In this document: positions 36,289 through 45,192 of the stretch, in pieces
Layout of the letters: each line of letters starts with the position of its first letter
How positions within the stretch are numbered: the first letter of the stretch is position 1
Source: a bacterium
GTDB lineage: Bacteria > Lernaellota > Lernaellaia > JACKCT01
NCBI GenBank assembly: GCA_019912885.1
Contig: JAIOHV010000056.1
Location: forward strand, 1-64,000
Direction of reading: 5' to 3'
Length of the DNA: 64,000 nt
Made by a program: the position numbers and the translations under genes
Notes under the pieces: model-generated
Told to the model about the DNA's origin: nothing
Databases searched by the model: none
The model's input: the letters and a program-made list of their open reading frames with translations, nothing else

Positions 36289-36873
36289 TTACAGCAGCCG
36301 CAGGCTTTTCAGGAACGGGATCAGCGCGGCGGCGGACTCGGTTTCTCCGGAGCGCGCGACAAACGAGGCGATCCGCTCGCCCTCGGGGCGTTTGGTCACC
36401 TCGCCCGTCACGAGCGACCAGGCACGCAAGACATCGAGTTGCCATAGGCTTTTCACGCCGCGAACGCGGTAGGGCACGCCGGAATCGTCGCGGAAATCGA
36501 CGACGTACTCCACATTCCTCCACGGGAAAATGCGCACATGGCCGCCCGTAGCCGGCATCTGGCGTCCGATACCCGAGACGGTGACACGGCTTGTCGGCGA
36601 TACCGTCGAGCGCAAAAACAGCGCCTCGTTTGTCGGATCGAAAAATCCCTTGAGATCGCCGCAAAGGTCGAGATGCAGCACGACCGTCGCCTGTCCATTT
36701 TCCGGTGAATGGCCGGTCGGTGGGCCGATCACCTCGCGAAAACGCAGTTCGCCCTTGTTCAAAATGTGCAGGCGCTTCAGTGCCGCGAGGTAGGTGGCGT
36801 TCGACACGCTGACCACGGCGCCAAGCCAGAAGAGCGGCGAGCGATCTTTGATCTGAAATATGCGGTGCGGCAT
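36289..36873 (-). CDS. Hypothetical protein, possible surface or PilZ-like beta protein
   Basis: I do not recognise this 194-residue protein. It has no signal peptide. It is beta-rich with alternating hydrophobic strands in the middle, followed by a short helix at the end. Coding character looks normal and the ATG at 36873 is the only convenient start, although the ribosome site (AGGA 14 bases upstream) is poor. It is flanked by a repeat on its 3' side and by intergenic 9-mer repeats upstream. It is convergent with alanine dehydrogenase. No function is proposed. Confidence 0.5.
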   Translation of the reverse strand: MPHRIFQIKDRSPLFWLGAVVSVSNATYLAALKRLHILNKGELRFREVIGPPTGHSPENGQATVVLHLDLCGDLKGFFDPTNEALFLRSTVSPTSRVTVSGIGRQMPATGGHVRIFPWRNVEYVVDFRDDSGVPYRVRGVKSLWQLDVLRAWSLVTGEVTKRPEGERIASFVARSGETESAAALIPFLKSLRLL

Positions 36874-36965
36874 CGCGAATTCAATCTATTCCTGCGCGCC
36901 GCGGGCCGCAAGACGAATGTGACGCGTCGCGTCAATGATGGGCGGTGTCGCGTTCCCCGAACGCG

Positions 36966-37020
36966 ATGGACGGAATGGACGGTATGGACCGAATGGACTT
37001 GATGGACGTGATGGACCGCT
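36966..37020 (+). repeat. ATGGAC 9-bp tandem repeat
   Basis: Imperfect tandem units of about 9 bp (ATGGACGGA, ATGGACGGT, ATGGACCGA, ATGGACTTG, ATGGACGTG) occupy the gap between the hypothetical gene and the heptose adenylyltransferase gene. A second patch is at 62044-62090. Confidence 0.75.
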
Positions 37021-37105
37021 GATGTGGCGCCCGCATCCCCGCGGGCGCGAAAACTCGTCTTGCCCGGGAACTTTCGAATTGCCGGTGTGCGTGTCCCGCT
37101 CATAT

Positions 37106-37621
37106 CTATTTCCTTTTTTCTATTTCCTCTTTTCCCGCGCCTGCCTTTTCGACGATGTTCGTCGTCGATTTCCCCGGAACGGGCGGCACACGGACGACGC
37201 GGCCTCCGTTGGCTTCCACGGTCTCGCGGCCGATGATGGCGTCGGCGGCCCAGTCGCCGCCCTTCACGAGAAAGTCCGGGATGACGCGGTCGATCAATCG
37301 GCCCGGATCGGGATCGTCAAAGGCGACAACGAAATCCACGCACGCCAGCGCGGCGAGAACCTCCATGCGTTCGGCGCACGGGATCACGGGACGGCGGGGG
37401 CCTTTCAGGCGCTGCACGCTCTCGTCGGTGTTGACGGCGACGACAAGCGCATCGGCGGCGTCGCGCGCGGCGGTGAGCGTGTGCAAATGTCCCGAATGCA
37501 GCAGGTCAAAACATCCATTCGTGAAGGCGAGCGTCTTACCGTGCGCGCGCAACGCTTCGCGCGCCGCGACGAGCGCGTCTTCGGCGACGATCTTCGTTGC
37601 GGTGGGGCGGGGCGGCGACAT
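37106..37621 (-). CDS. rfaE2: D-glycero-beta-D-manno-heptose 1-phosphate adenylyltransferase
   Basis: Makes ADP-heptose for the LPS inner core. The 171-residue protein is the nucleotidyltransferase half only, as a separate polypeptide (RfaE2), without the kinase half found in fused HldE. Motifs are T-N-G-C-F-D-L-L-H-S-G-H (the H-x-G-H nucleotide-binding site), the V-A-V-N-T-D-E-S strand, R-P-V-I-P and the C-terminal S-T-T-N-I-V-E. The last codons run into an A/G-rich stretch. No other LPS core genes are adjacent. It supports a Gram-negative envelope. Confidence 0.93.
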   Translation of the reverse strand: MSPPRPTATKIVAEDALVAAREALRAHGKTLAFTNGCFDLLHSGHLHTLTAARDAADALVVAVNTDESVQRLKGPRRPVIPCAERMEVLAALACVDFVVAFDDPDPGRLIDRVIPDFLVKGGDWAADAIIGRETVEANGGRVVRVPPVPGKSTTNIVEKAGAGKEEIEKRK

Positions 37622-37700
37622 GGGCGGCAGTTTAGCGGATTTTGAACGAAGGAGAATGCCAGAAAGACGCGGCCGTCAGCAGGGGCGAGCGAGCTCCTTC

Positions 37701-37800
37701 GCTTCGCTCAGGATGACAAGGACTCGCTCAGGATAACGAGGATTCGCTCAGGATGACGAGGACTCGCTCAGGATGACGAGGACTCGCTCGGGATGACGTC
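37701..37800. repeat. Five tandem 20-bp units of the dispersed repeat
   Basis: Five 20-bp units (consensus GACTCGCTCAGGATGACGAG) run head to tail. The first is part of a full core copy, CTTCGCTTCGCTCAGGATGA. Sister loci are at 58986-59021 and 60751-60838, and a variant single copy is at 3689-3716. There are no unique spacers. Confidence 0.9.
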
Positions 37801-37824
37801 ACCACAGGCGATGTCACTCGATTC

Positions 37825-37866
37825 TCGATCCTCAATCCTCGATCCTCAATCCTCGATCCTCAATCC
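37825..37866. repeat. Three perfect 14-bp tandem repeats
   Basis: TCGATCCTCAATCC is repeated three times without change and directly abuts the stop codon of the OmpA-like gene at 37867. Confidence 0.9.
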
Positions 37867-38913
37867 TCATCTTGCTTGGAAGATGACCAGAAGCACGCGA
37901 TTGTTTTCGTTGCGCGTGCCGATCGGTTTTTCGCCGCCGAAGCCGATGGCGATGACGCGCTCCTCCTCCACCCCTGCGCCGATCAGCGCGTCGCGCACCG
38001 CGTCGGCTCGTTTTTGCGTCACGATGACGTCCTGGTCCGGGTCATTCGACGGATCGACGTGCGCCTCGACGCGCACCGACAGTTCGGGATTGGCGAAAAG
38101 CTGCACGGCAAAGTTTTGCAGCGCGTCGATGTCCCCGCGCGACAGACGTGTCGATCGCCCGCTGAAAGCGATGTCCGGCCCAACGACGATCTTCAGGCTC
38201 GAAGGCTTCACGTCGGGGCATCCGTCGTCGTCGAGGATCCCGTTGAAGGTTTCCGCCACGTTCGGGCACTTGTCGATTTCGTCGGGAATCCCGTCGGCGT
38301 CGTTGTCCGGATCGGGGCAGCCGTCCTGATCCTGGAACCCGTCGATGTCCTCGCGCGCGCCGGGGCATTGATCGAGCGCGTCCGGCACGTCGTCGCGGTC
38401 GTTGTCGATATCGGGGCAGCCGTCCATGTCGTGATGGTCGTCGAAGTCTTCGGGACTGTCCGGGCAGCCGTCATCCTCGTCGAGCAAGCCGTCGCCGTCG
38501 TTGTCATAATCGGGGATGCCGTCCTCGTCCTCCCAACCGTCGTAATCCTCCGCGCGGTACGGATCTCCGTCACGCACGTCCGGGATCGCGTCGCCGTCGA
38601 GATCGTTTTCGCAGCCCGTCGACTTCGCTGTCGCCTCGGCCAGCGCCATTTCAGCCCGGTCGAAGAACACGGCCGCCTCCGCGTTGGTCCCGAAACGCGA
38701 TTCGGTGATCGCGAAATCGAGATTCGCCTCGGCCGCCGCGAACGCGGCGGCGGCGCACCACGGCGCGCCCGTTTCGCGGGCTTGTTCGATTTTCGCCTCG
38801 AGCGTGGGGATCTTGCCGCGTATTGTGCCGGAGCATCCGGCCAAGGCGCTTAACGCGCACGCGAGGATCGCGGCGCGAGTGGCCAGGCGGACGCGGTGCG
38901 GCCGACGGCTCAC
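37867..38913 (-). CDS. OmpA-family lipoprotein with TSP3 calcium repeats
   Basis: A 348-residue lipoprotein. The signal peptide ends in lipobox L-A-G-C (about Cys23). A short helical region follows, then about seven thrombospondin type 3 style repeats (D-x-D-x-D-G-x-x-D, often followed by C-P) at residues 100-230, which bind calcium. The OmpA-like peptidoglycan-binding domain closes the protein (R-V-E-A-H-V-D-P and the N-N-R-V end). It probably links the outer membrane to the cell wall. I chose the GTG at 38913 because it overlaps the stop of the upstream DUF4398 gene (GTGA) and directly precedes the signal peptide. The frame further upstream is non-coding. Confidence 0.86.
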   Translation of the reverse strand: MSRRPHRVRLATRAAILACALSALAGCSGTIRGKIPTLEAKIEQARETGAPWCAAAAFAAAEANLDFAITESRFGTNAEAAVFFDRAEMALAEATAKSTGCENDLDGDAIPDVRDGDPYRAEDYDGWEDEDGIPDYDNDGDGLLDEDDGCPDSPEDFDDHHDMDGCPDIDNDRDDVPDALDQCPGAREDIDGFQDQDGCPDPDNDADGIPDEIDKCPNVAETFNGILDDDGCPDVKPSSLKIVVGPDIAFSGRSTRLSRGDIDALQNFAVQLFANPELSVRVEAHVDPSNDPDQDVIVTQKRADAVRDALIGAGVEEERVIAIGFGGEKPIGTRNENNRVLLVIFQAR

Positions 38914-39218
38914 TTGAGGTGAATCTTGCGGAACTTCTTCGCGTTCTTGTAGGCGAGCTCGGAGAATTCGTGCGCCTTTTGCAGATAGCGCGAAGCCAGT
39001 TCCGGTCGGCCGCGCGCCATCTCGCGTTCCGCCTGCGCGAGATACTGCTCGGCCGCGAAGAATTCGTAAGGAGACTTTTCCGCGGCGCCCGAATATTTGG
39101 CGGCCTCGTAAACGGCCATCGTTTCCTCGAGCGTCACCTGGGGGCCGACATTCGCCGCGGCGCAATGCGTCAGCATCGCGACGACGAAAACGAGCGCCGT
39201 AAGCCGCGGGATCCGCAT
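38910..39218 (-). CDS. DUF4398-domain envelope protein
   Basis: A 102-residue exported protein. The signal region ends L-T-H-C, a lipobox with an unusual His before the Cys, so lipidation is plausible but not certain. The mature part is helical and fits DUF4398 ('EFFAAEQYLAQAEREMARG'). In other deltaproteobacteria DUF4398 proteins are paired with OmpA-like partners, as here. The stop overlaps the start of the OmpA gene, so the two are made together. Confidence 0.78.
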   Translation of the reverse strand: MRIPRLTALVFVVAMLTHCAAANVGPQVTLEETMAVYEAAKYSGAAEKSPYEFFAAEQYLAQAEREMARGRPELASRYLQKAHEFSELAYKNAKKFRKIHLK

Positions 39219-39327
39219 GGGGATTGGACATCTCCGTGTTGCGGAAAAGAAGTATCACGCGCGCTTTCGGTCCGTCAACGGCGCGCACTCGCGGTGATGT
39301 CGTAAGCCATTGAAATACCGAAGAAAA

Positions 39328-40092
39328 CTACTGATTCAAGCCATGAATGATCCGTAGACCCTTGAGCGTCAGATCGCCATCCACCGCGTCGATCGTCTCG
39401 GAGCCCTTGGCGATCAGCGTGGCCAGGCCACCCGTGCCGATGACGCGCGCCGAGCCGCCAAGCTCTTCGCGGATGCGCGTGACAAGCGCGTCGACAAGGC
39501 CGACGTAACCGAAGAACACGCCCGACTGCATGCTCGCCACAGTGTTTTTGCCGATCGCGGCCCGCGGCCTTGCAAACTCCACGCGCGGAAGTTTGGCGGC
39601 GTGGCGAAACAGCGCGTCCATCGAAATATTGATACCGGGCGCGATCGCGCCGCCGAGGTATTCCCCGCGCGCCGTGATCGCGTCGAACGTCGTCGCCGTG
39701 CCGAAATCGACGATGACAAGCGCCTCCTGGAATTCGTGGTACGCCGCGACCGCGTTGACGATGCGATCCGCGCCGACCTCGCGCGGATTGTCATACAGGA
39801 TCGGCATGCCCGTCTTGATGCCGGGGCCGACCTGCATTGCCTCGCGCCCGAAGTATTTGGTCGACAGGCGCGAGAACGTATAGGCGAGCGTCGGGACGAC
39901 GCACGAAACGATGACGCCATCGACCGCCGCGAGCGCGATGTTCGCGTGGCGAAACAGGTCGAGCATGAGCATGCCGTATTCGTCCGCGGTGCGTTCCTCG
40001 CGTGTGCCGAGCCGCCAGGAGGCCAGCAGGCTTTCGCCGTCGAAAACGCCGATGACCGTGTTCGTGTTGCCCACATCGATGACGCAAAGCAT
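39328..40092 (-). CDS. coaX: Type III pantothenate kinase CoaX
   Basis: Catalyses the first step of coenzyme A synthesis. The protein (254 aa) has the ASKHA phosphate motif D-V-G-N-T-N-T at the N-terminus, the G-A-D-R-I-V-N-A motif, D-F-G-T-A-T-T and G-G-x-I-A-P-G. I use ATG 40092, which places the family N-terminus at residue 1 and has GGTGGA upstream; the longer reading lacks family support. It starts 1 bp after the birA stop and is the third gene of a nadC-birA-coaX operon. Confidence 0.94.
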   Translation of the reverse strand: MLCVIDVGNTNTVIGVFDGESLLASWRLGTREERTADEYGMLMLDLFRHANIALAAVDGVIVSCVVPTLAYTFSRLSTKYFGREAMQVGPGIKTGMPILYDNPREVGADRIVNAVAAYHEFQEALVIVDFGTATTFDAITARGEYLGGAIAPGINISMDALFRHAAKLPRVEFARPRAAIGKNTVASMQSGVFFGYVGLVDALVTRIREELGGSARVIGTGGLATLIAKGSETIDAVDGDLTLKGLRIIHGLNQ

Positions 40093-40093
40093 A

Positions 40094-40918
40094 TCAATCC
40101 ACCCGCATCTCGAACGTTTGCCCATCGGTTGAAATCGCGACGACGTCTCCCGAATACACGCGGCGCTCGCCGCGTTCGTCGTCGATCAGGAGCGCGCCGT
40201 CGTCCGCAAGCCCGAGCGCTGGTCCCCGGATGCGCCCCTCGGCCGTATCGACGACGTACCGCGCACCGGGAATCCGCGCGCCGCGCCGCCAAAGGTCGAG
40301 AAGCCCGGCGCGGTCATGAATGAGCGACTTATACATGCCGTCCAGATGGCGGTAAAGGAGCGCCAGCACCTCGGCGCGGTCGTGAGGGCGCCCCGTCAGC
40401 GTGGCAAACGACGCGGCTCGTAGGGCGATATCCGGCGGAGCGCGGCGCGGATCGAGATTGACGTTGACGCCGAGGCCCGCGATCAACGCGTGGCGGCCGG
40501 CGTGCGTCTCGCACAGAACGCCCGCGATTTTTTTCCCGCCGGCGTACAGATCATTCGGCCATTTCAACATGGCGTCCGAAACGCCAATATCCGCCGCCGT
40601 CTGAAAAAGCGCCGCGCCCGCGGCGTACACGAATAGACGCGCGTCCTCGCCGAGCGGCTCGGCGTCAAACAACATCGAGACGTACAGATTCACACCCGGC
40701 GGCGAGTGCCACACGCGGCCCTTTCGCCCGCGACCGGCCGTCTGCGCGTCGGCGACGACGATCGCTCCATTCGGCGCGCCGTCGCCGGCCCAGGCCGCGA
40801 GCTCGGCATTCGTGGACGGCGCTTCGTCAAGGACGCGAACGTGCGCCCGTGGGATGCCGATCCACGCGGCCACACGATCGGCGGACAGCTTGTCCGGGAC
40901 GGGCAGGGGATCGTTCAT
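40094..40918 (-). CDS. birA: Biotin-[acetyl-CoA-carboxylase] ligase, monofunctional
   Basis: Attaches biotin to carboxyl-carrier proteins. The protein (274 aa) has the ligase core G-R-G-R-K-G-R-V-W-H-S-P (biotinyl-AMP loop), K-W-P-N-D-L-Y and K-I-A-G-V-L-C-E, plus the small C-terminal domain. The N-terminal DNA-binding domain of E. coli BirA is missing, so it is not expected to act as a repressor. The ATG at 40918 overlaps the nadC stop (ATGA). The reading frame upstream is a shadow of nadC. Confidence 0.93.
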   Translation of the reverse strand: MNDPLPVPDKLSADRVAAWIGIPRAHVRVLDEAPSTNAELAAWAGDGAPNGAIVVADAQTAGRGRKGRVWHSPPGVNLYVSMLFDAEPLGEDARLFVYAAGAALFQTAADIGVSDAMLKWPNDLYAGGKKIAGVLCETHAGRHALIAGLGVNVNLDPRRAPPDIALRAASFATLTGRPHDRAEVLALLYRHLDGMYKSLIHDRAGLLDLWRRGARIPGARYVVDTAEGRIRGPALGLADDGALLIDDERGERRVYSGDVVAISTDGQTFEMRVD

Positions 40919-41754
40919 GCGATCGCGCGGATCTTGAAATTCAGGTCCGCCGCCGGCGCGGAATGCGTCAACGCACCGATGGAGGCGAAATCCACGCCCG
41001 TCGCGGCGATCGCGCGGACGTTCGCGAGCGTAATGCCGCCGCTCGCCTCCGTGGGAACCCGGCCGGCGACGATTCGCACAGCATTGCCGAGTGACGGCGG
41101 GTCCATGTTGTCGAAAAGAAGGCGCGTCGCGCCGGCGGCGATCGCGGATTCGATCTCGTCCGCGCGGCGGATCTCGGCGATGATGGGGGCATCGGGGCCG
41201 AGCGCCGCGCGCACGCGGGCGACCGCGTCGCCGACGCCGCCGCACGCATCGATGTGGTTGTCCTTGACGAGCGCGACGTCAAACAGGCCCATGCGGTGGT
41301 TGACGCCGCCGCCCGCGAGCACCGCCGACTTTTCCGCCGCGCGCCAAAGAGGCGTCGTCTTGCGCGTGTCGATGATGCGGCAGCGCGTGCCCTGGACGGC
41401 CTCGACGAACGTCGCGGTCAGCGCGGCGACGCCGCATAGCCGCTGCGCGAGGTTGAGCGCGGTACGCTCGGCGGCAAGGAGCGAGCGTATCGGCCCGGTG
41501 ACGGTCGCGATCGCTTCGCCCGCGTGCGCGCGATCACCGTCTGTCTTGTGCGTAAATACAACGAGACGCACATCGGCGATTTCGAACGCCGCCCGTACGT
41601 ACGCCAACCCCGCCACCACGAGCGACGTGCGCGCGCGCAGCACGCCTTCGCCGCGGCGATTTTCGTCGATGGTCGCAAGACTCGTGATGTCGCCCGCGCC
41701 GATATCCTCGGCCAGCGCGCGTCCGATGAGATCGCGTTCGTTATCGCTGATCAT
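40915..41754 (-). CDS. nadC: Nicotinate-nucleotide pyrophosphorylase NadC
   Basis: Converts quinolinate and PRPP to nicotinate mononucleotide in de novo NAD synthesis. The protein (279 aa) shows A-E-R-T-A-L-N-L-A-Q-R, D-T-R-K-T-T-P and H-R-M-G-L, and the K-D-N-H-I motif. A C-terminal S-G-G-I-x-L-x-N-V glycine loop is present. It is the first gene of the nadC-birA-coaX operon. nadA and nadB are not in the window. Confidence 0.95.
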   Translation of the reverse strand: MISDNERDLIGRALAEDIGAGDITSLATIDENRRGEGVLRARTSLVVAGLAYVRAAFEIADVRLVVFTHKTDGDRAHAGEAIATVTGPIRSLLAAERTALNLAQRLCGVAALTATFVEAVQGTRCRIIDTRKTTPLWRAAEKSAVLAGGGVNHRMGLFDVALVKDNHIDACGGVGDAVARVRAALGPDAPIIAEIRRADEIESAIAAGATRLLFDNMDPPSLGNAVRIVAGRVPTEASGGITLANVRAIAATGVDFASIGALTHSAPAADLNFKIRAIA

Positions 41755-41834
41755 GCAGGAATTGTACGTGTCGCGAACGCGCCGGGCCAGCGGTGGAATC
41801 GTACGCGCGGCGGATGGGCCGGACTAGCGATATG

Positions 41835-41858
41835 GAACCGCGACCGTCGGGAGCGGGT
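41835..41858. repeat. Dispersed hairpin repeat (CCGCGACCGT type), copy 2
   Basis: The core AACCGCGACCGTCGGGAGCG is related to the copy at 14719-14745. It lies in the 117-bp gap upstream of nadC. Confidence 0.55.
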
Positions 41859-41871
41859 ACGGACGCCTCGC

Positions 41872-42744
41872 TTACGACTTCTCGATCTGTTCCTTGACGT
41901 TTGCGATGATCGTCGGTAGCAGCGCCTCGAGTTCGACCTGCACCTGCTTGGCGATGACGCGGCGGATATTTTCGCGCGCGGCGCGCGTGAGCTTTTCGTC
42001 GAGCATTTCGCGGGCGATCTTGTCGATGTGGTCGGGCGTCAACCCCGCGAGCGCGGCATCAATGGTCCCCCGCGCGCCGGCACCGGCTTGCCCCATGGTA
42101 TTCATCGCGAAGTTCGAGATGTCCTCGTCGCCGCCGGTATGTTGCGATTCAAATTCGATGCCCGAATCCGATCCGAAAAAATCCTTGGGCAACTCGATCG
42201 CCGCGCGCGACGGATGTACTCCGGACTCTTCGCCCGCGACGTACAGATTCCGCTTGCCGCCGTGATCGTCCTCGCGGGGATGGACGCTGTCGTATTGCGA
42301 ATCGCTTTTCAGGATCGACGGGTCGCGGTCGGGCGACGCGACATCGAGGTAATGGCCCGCGCGGGCCTTCTTGGTCTCGTACCGGTCAATCAAAAGGCGA
42401 AGCTTGTTCGACAACGCGGGCAGCGATGCGGGCCAACTGATCGTGTCGTCCGGCTGGGCCGCGGCCGCAAGTTCCGCCGGCAGAATCTGTTGCGCATGCG
42501 TAACGAGAAGGGCGGTCAGGTGGCCCTGCCCGAATTCGTTTTTCAGCCGAAAGAGAAACCGCAACGCGACGTCGGGCTCCAGGCGGGCGTCCATGACGAC
42601 GACGCACGGCTCCTGTTGCCCGATCATGGAGATGGCGTTGCCCGGGTCGGGCGACGTCCAGACGCGATACCAACCGGAATCGAGCGCCGATTGCACAGCC
42701 TTGCCGATTTCCGGATCACGGCCGATGACGAGAATCAGTTGCAT
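41872..42744 (-). CDS. Receiver-like protein with C-terminal helical domain
   Basis: A 290-residue cytoplasmic protein. Residues 1-120 look like a receiver domain: 'MQLILVIGRDPEIGKAVQSA' then V-V-V-M-D-A-R-L-E-P, where the Asp could be the phosphosite. The N-terminal acidic pair is R-D rather than D-D and the later K-P-F-type lysine is absent, so it may be a pseudo-receiver. A disordered middle is followed by a helical tail (A-R-E-M-L-D-E-K-L, then I-A-N-V-K-E-Q-I-E-K) of the type seen at the ends of deltaproteobacterial response regulators. The target is unknown. Confidence 0.65.
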   Translation of the reverse strand: MQLILVIGRDPEIGKAVQSALDSGWYRVWTSPDPGNAISMIGQQEPCVVVMDARLEPDVALRFLFRLKNEFGQGHLTALLVTHAQQILPAELAAAAQPDDTISWPASLPALSNKLRLLIDRYETKKARAGHYLDVASPDRDPSILKSDSQYDSVHPREDDHGGKRNLYVAGEESGVHPSRAAIELPKDFFGSDSGIEFESQHTGGDEDISNFAMNTMGQAGAGARGTIDAALAGLTPDHIDKIAREMLDEKLTRAARENIRRVIAKQVQVELEALLPTIIANVKEQIEKS

Positions 42745-42901
42745 AGCCCGTGTTTGCTCCGAATAGGTCCATGCCGGTAACGGCTTGCGGCGGCGCGGGA
42801 CAATGCACCCGCGAGTCGTTCCATTGAACGCCACACCCTTGATGCGTCAAATGACAAAAAAATACTGGCATTTTCTCGGCGCGCTGTCCATTTGACCCGG
42901 A

Positions 42902-44284
42902 TCACCCGCGCCGCTTGCGCTCGCTTTTGGCCGCGGCGGCGGCTTCGGGGCGCGCGGCGCCGGTGCGCTTCTTGATCGAAAGGCGTACCGGCGAACCCAG
43001 AAAGTCCGCCGAATCGCGAATTGTTCGCAGCAAAAACCGGTGATAGCTGAAATGCACCGCGCCCGGATCGTTCGCGAACATGACAAACGACGGCGGGCGC
43101 ACGGTGGGTTGCGTCGCGTAATAAAACTTCAGTTGGCGGTTTTTCACGATCGGCGGCGTGTGCGTCTGGATCGCCTTTTCGATCAGGCGATTGAGCGGAC
43201 CCGTCTCGATGCGGCGGTTGAACGCATCGGACACGCGCGTAACGAGCGGCATGATTTTCTTGACGCCGCGGCCGGTCTTCGCGGATATCTCGAGCATCGG
43301 GATGAAGTCCAGGTGACGCAGGCGAAAATCCCGCTGGCGGTCAATCTCGCGCCGCCAGGCGTCGATGTCGCCGACGAGATCGATTTTGTTGAACAGCCAG
43401 ACGACCGCGCGGCCGCGATCGATGGCGTAGGTCGTCACGCGCAGCATCTGATCGCTGAAGAATTCCTCGGCGTCGCCCATGACAAGGGCGATGTGGCAAC
43501 GGTCAAGCGCTTTGAGCGCCTGGACGACGCTGAACTTCTCGACGCGCTCGGTCACCTTCGCCTTGCGGCGAATGCCCGCGGTGTCGATCAAAAGATAGTC
43601 GCGCCCGTTAGCGGCAAAGGGCACGTCGATCGCGTCGCGCGTCGTGCCGGGCATTTCCGAGACGATCATGCGGTTTGCGCCGATCATGCGGTTGACCAGC
43701 GAGCTCTTTCCCACATTCGGCTTGCCGACGATGGCGATGCGCGTTCCGCCTTTTTCGTCCGACTCGGATTCGGCATCGCCTTCCTCGGCCGGCGGCAGAA
43801 CAGCCGCGATCTTGCGCAGCAGTTTGTCCACGCCAAGATTTTCCTTGGCGGAAATCAGGTACAAATCGTTCGCGCCGAGGCGATAGAACTCGCCCGAGGC
43901 GTTTGCGACGCGGTCGCCCTCGACCTTGTTCACGACGTGAAAGACGGGCGTCTCGGTGCGGCGCAGGCGCGCGGCGATTTCCTCGTCCTCGGGCAGCAGC
44001 CCTTCGCGCCCGTCGAGCAGAAACACGACAGCGTCCGCATCGGCGAGGATCTCGTCGACGCGCTCCACGACGCGCGCGTGCAGTTCGTCACCGGTTTCGC
44101 TCGAAAGGCCGCCGGTGTCGGCCAGAAGCACCGCGCGGCCGCCGATGTTCGTGCGCGCCAGGTGCACGTCGCGTGTCAGGCCGGGCATATCGTCCACGAG
44201 CGCACGTCGCGCGCCGGCGATGCGGTTGAATAGCGTGCTCTTGCCGGTGTTGGGCCGGCCGACGATGGCGACAAGCGGCGTCAT
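42902..44284 (-). CDS. der: Ribosome-assembly GTPase Der (EngA)
   Basis: A double-GTPase needed for 50S ribosome maturation (460 aa). The first G domain starts G-R-P-N-T-G-K-S with D-T-G-G and N-K-V-E. The second has G-K-P-N-V-G-K-S, D-T-A-G-I-R-R-K and N-K-I-D. A KH-like domain follows, then a basic tail rich in Ala/Lys/Arg. The ATG at 44284 overlaps the era stop (ATGA) and places the P-loop at the usual distance from the start. It is the last gene of the rnc-era-der run. Confidence 0.95.
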   Translation of the reverse strand: MTPLVAIVGRPNTGKSTLFNRIAGARRALVDDMPGLTRDVHLARTNIGGRAVLLADTGGLSSETGDELHARVVERVDEILADADAVVFLLDGREGLLPEDEEIAARLRRTETPVFHVVNKVEGDRVANASGEFYRLGANDLYLISAKENLGVDKLLRKIAAVLPPAEEGDAESESDEKGGTRIAIVGKPNVGKSSLVNRMIGANRMIVSEMPGTTRDAIDVPFAANGRDYLLIDTAGIRRKAKVTERVEKFSVVQALKALDRCHIALVMGDAEEFFSDQMLRVTTYAIDRGRAVVWLFNKIDLVGDIDAWRREIDRQRDFRLRHLDFIPMLEISAKTGRGVKKIMPLVTRVSDAFNRRIETGPLNRLIEKAIQTHTPPIVKNRQLKFYYATQPTVRPPSFVMFANDPGAVHFSYHRFLLRTIRDSADFLGSPVRLSIKKRTGAARPEAAAAAKSERKRRG

Positions 44285-45192
44285 GGGTGGTACCCCAACC
44301 GGCGCAGCCACTCATCGCGTTGCGTCCAGTCCTTGCGCACCTTCACGAACAGCCCAAGGTAGACGCGCTGCCCCAGAAATTCCTCGATCTTCGCGCGCGC
44401 GGCCTGGCCGATGGATTTCAGCAACAGCCCGCCCTTGCCGATGACGATGCCTTTCTGGCTTTCGCGCTCCACGTAAATTTCCGCCTCGATGCGAACGACG
44501 CCGCCTTCTTCCTCGGGTTCCTTGAAGTGCTCCACGACGACGTCGGTGGAGTAGGGGATCTCCTGCCGCGTCTGAAGGAAGAGTTGCTCGCGGATCATCT
44601 CCGCCACGAAAAAGCGCACCGGAAGCGACGTGATTTCGTCCTCGGGATACATCGGCGCGCCTTCGGGCAGGAGCGGCAGGACGGCATCGACGAGTTCGTC
44701 CACGCCGTCACGCTTCGTCGCGGTCATGCGAATGACGGCATCGAATTTCGCAAACTCCGACAATGCCGCTTCGCGCCCGGAGAGCCGTTTATCATCCCGG
44801 ACGAGATCGCATTTGTTGACGGCCAGCACGAGCGGCCGGCCAAGCCCGCCGAGCTCGCGGCAAAGCATGGCCTCGGCCTCGCGCAGCGGCGCACCCGCGT
44901 CCACGACAAGCACGGCGATGTCCGATTCCCCGACGGTGCGGCGAAGCTCCACGTTCAGGAATTTGTTGAGCGCGCTGATTTCCTCGGCGAGCCCCGGCGT
45001 GTCGAAAAACACGATCTGCGCCTCGTCGCGTTGCAGGATGCCGACGATGCGCCGTCGCGTGGTCTGCGGCTTGGGCGTGACGATCGAGATCGATTCGCCG
45101 ACAAGCGCGTTCAGCAGCGTGGATTTGCCGACGTTCGGCATCCCCGTCACCGCGACGAACCCGGCCCGGTATCCCGGCGATGCGCCCGTCAT
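44281..45192 (-). CDS. era: Ribosome-assembly GTPase Era
   Basis: Binds 16S rRNA and helps 30S assembly. The protein (303 aa) has the P-loop G-M-P-N-V-G-K-S-T-L, switch I T-P-K-P-Q-T-T-R, D-T-P-G-L and N-K-C-D. A C-terminal KH domain follows (G-Q-K-G-I-V-I-G-K-G-G-type motif). The ATG at 45192 overlaps the rnc stop (ATGA), and its own stop overlaps the der start. Confidence 0.95.
   Translation of the reverse strand: MTGASPGYRAGFVAVTGMPNVGKSTLLNALVGESISIVTPKPQTTRRRIVGILQRDEAQIVFFDTPGLAEEISALNKFLNVELRRTVGESDIAVLVVDAGAPLREAEAMLCRELGGLGRPLVLAVNKCDLVRDDKRLSGREAALSEFAKFDAVIRMTATKRDGVDELVDAVLPLLPEGAPMYPEDEITSLPVRFFVAEMIREQLFLQTRQEIPYSTDVVVEHFKEPEEEGGVVRIEAEIYVERESQKGIVIGKGGLLLKSIGQAARAKIEEFLGQRVYLGLFVKVRKDWTQRDEWLRRLGYHP

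Noticed and set aside
37701-37866. Possible CRISPR array
   Set aside because: Units are head to tail with no unique spacers, and no cas genes are nearby.
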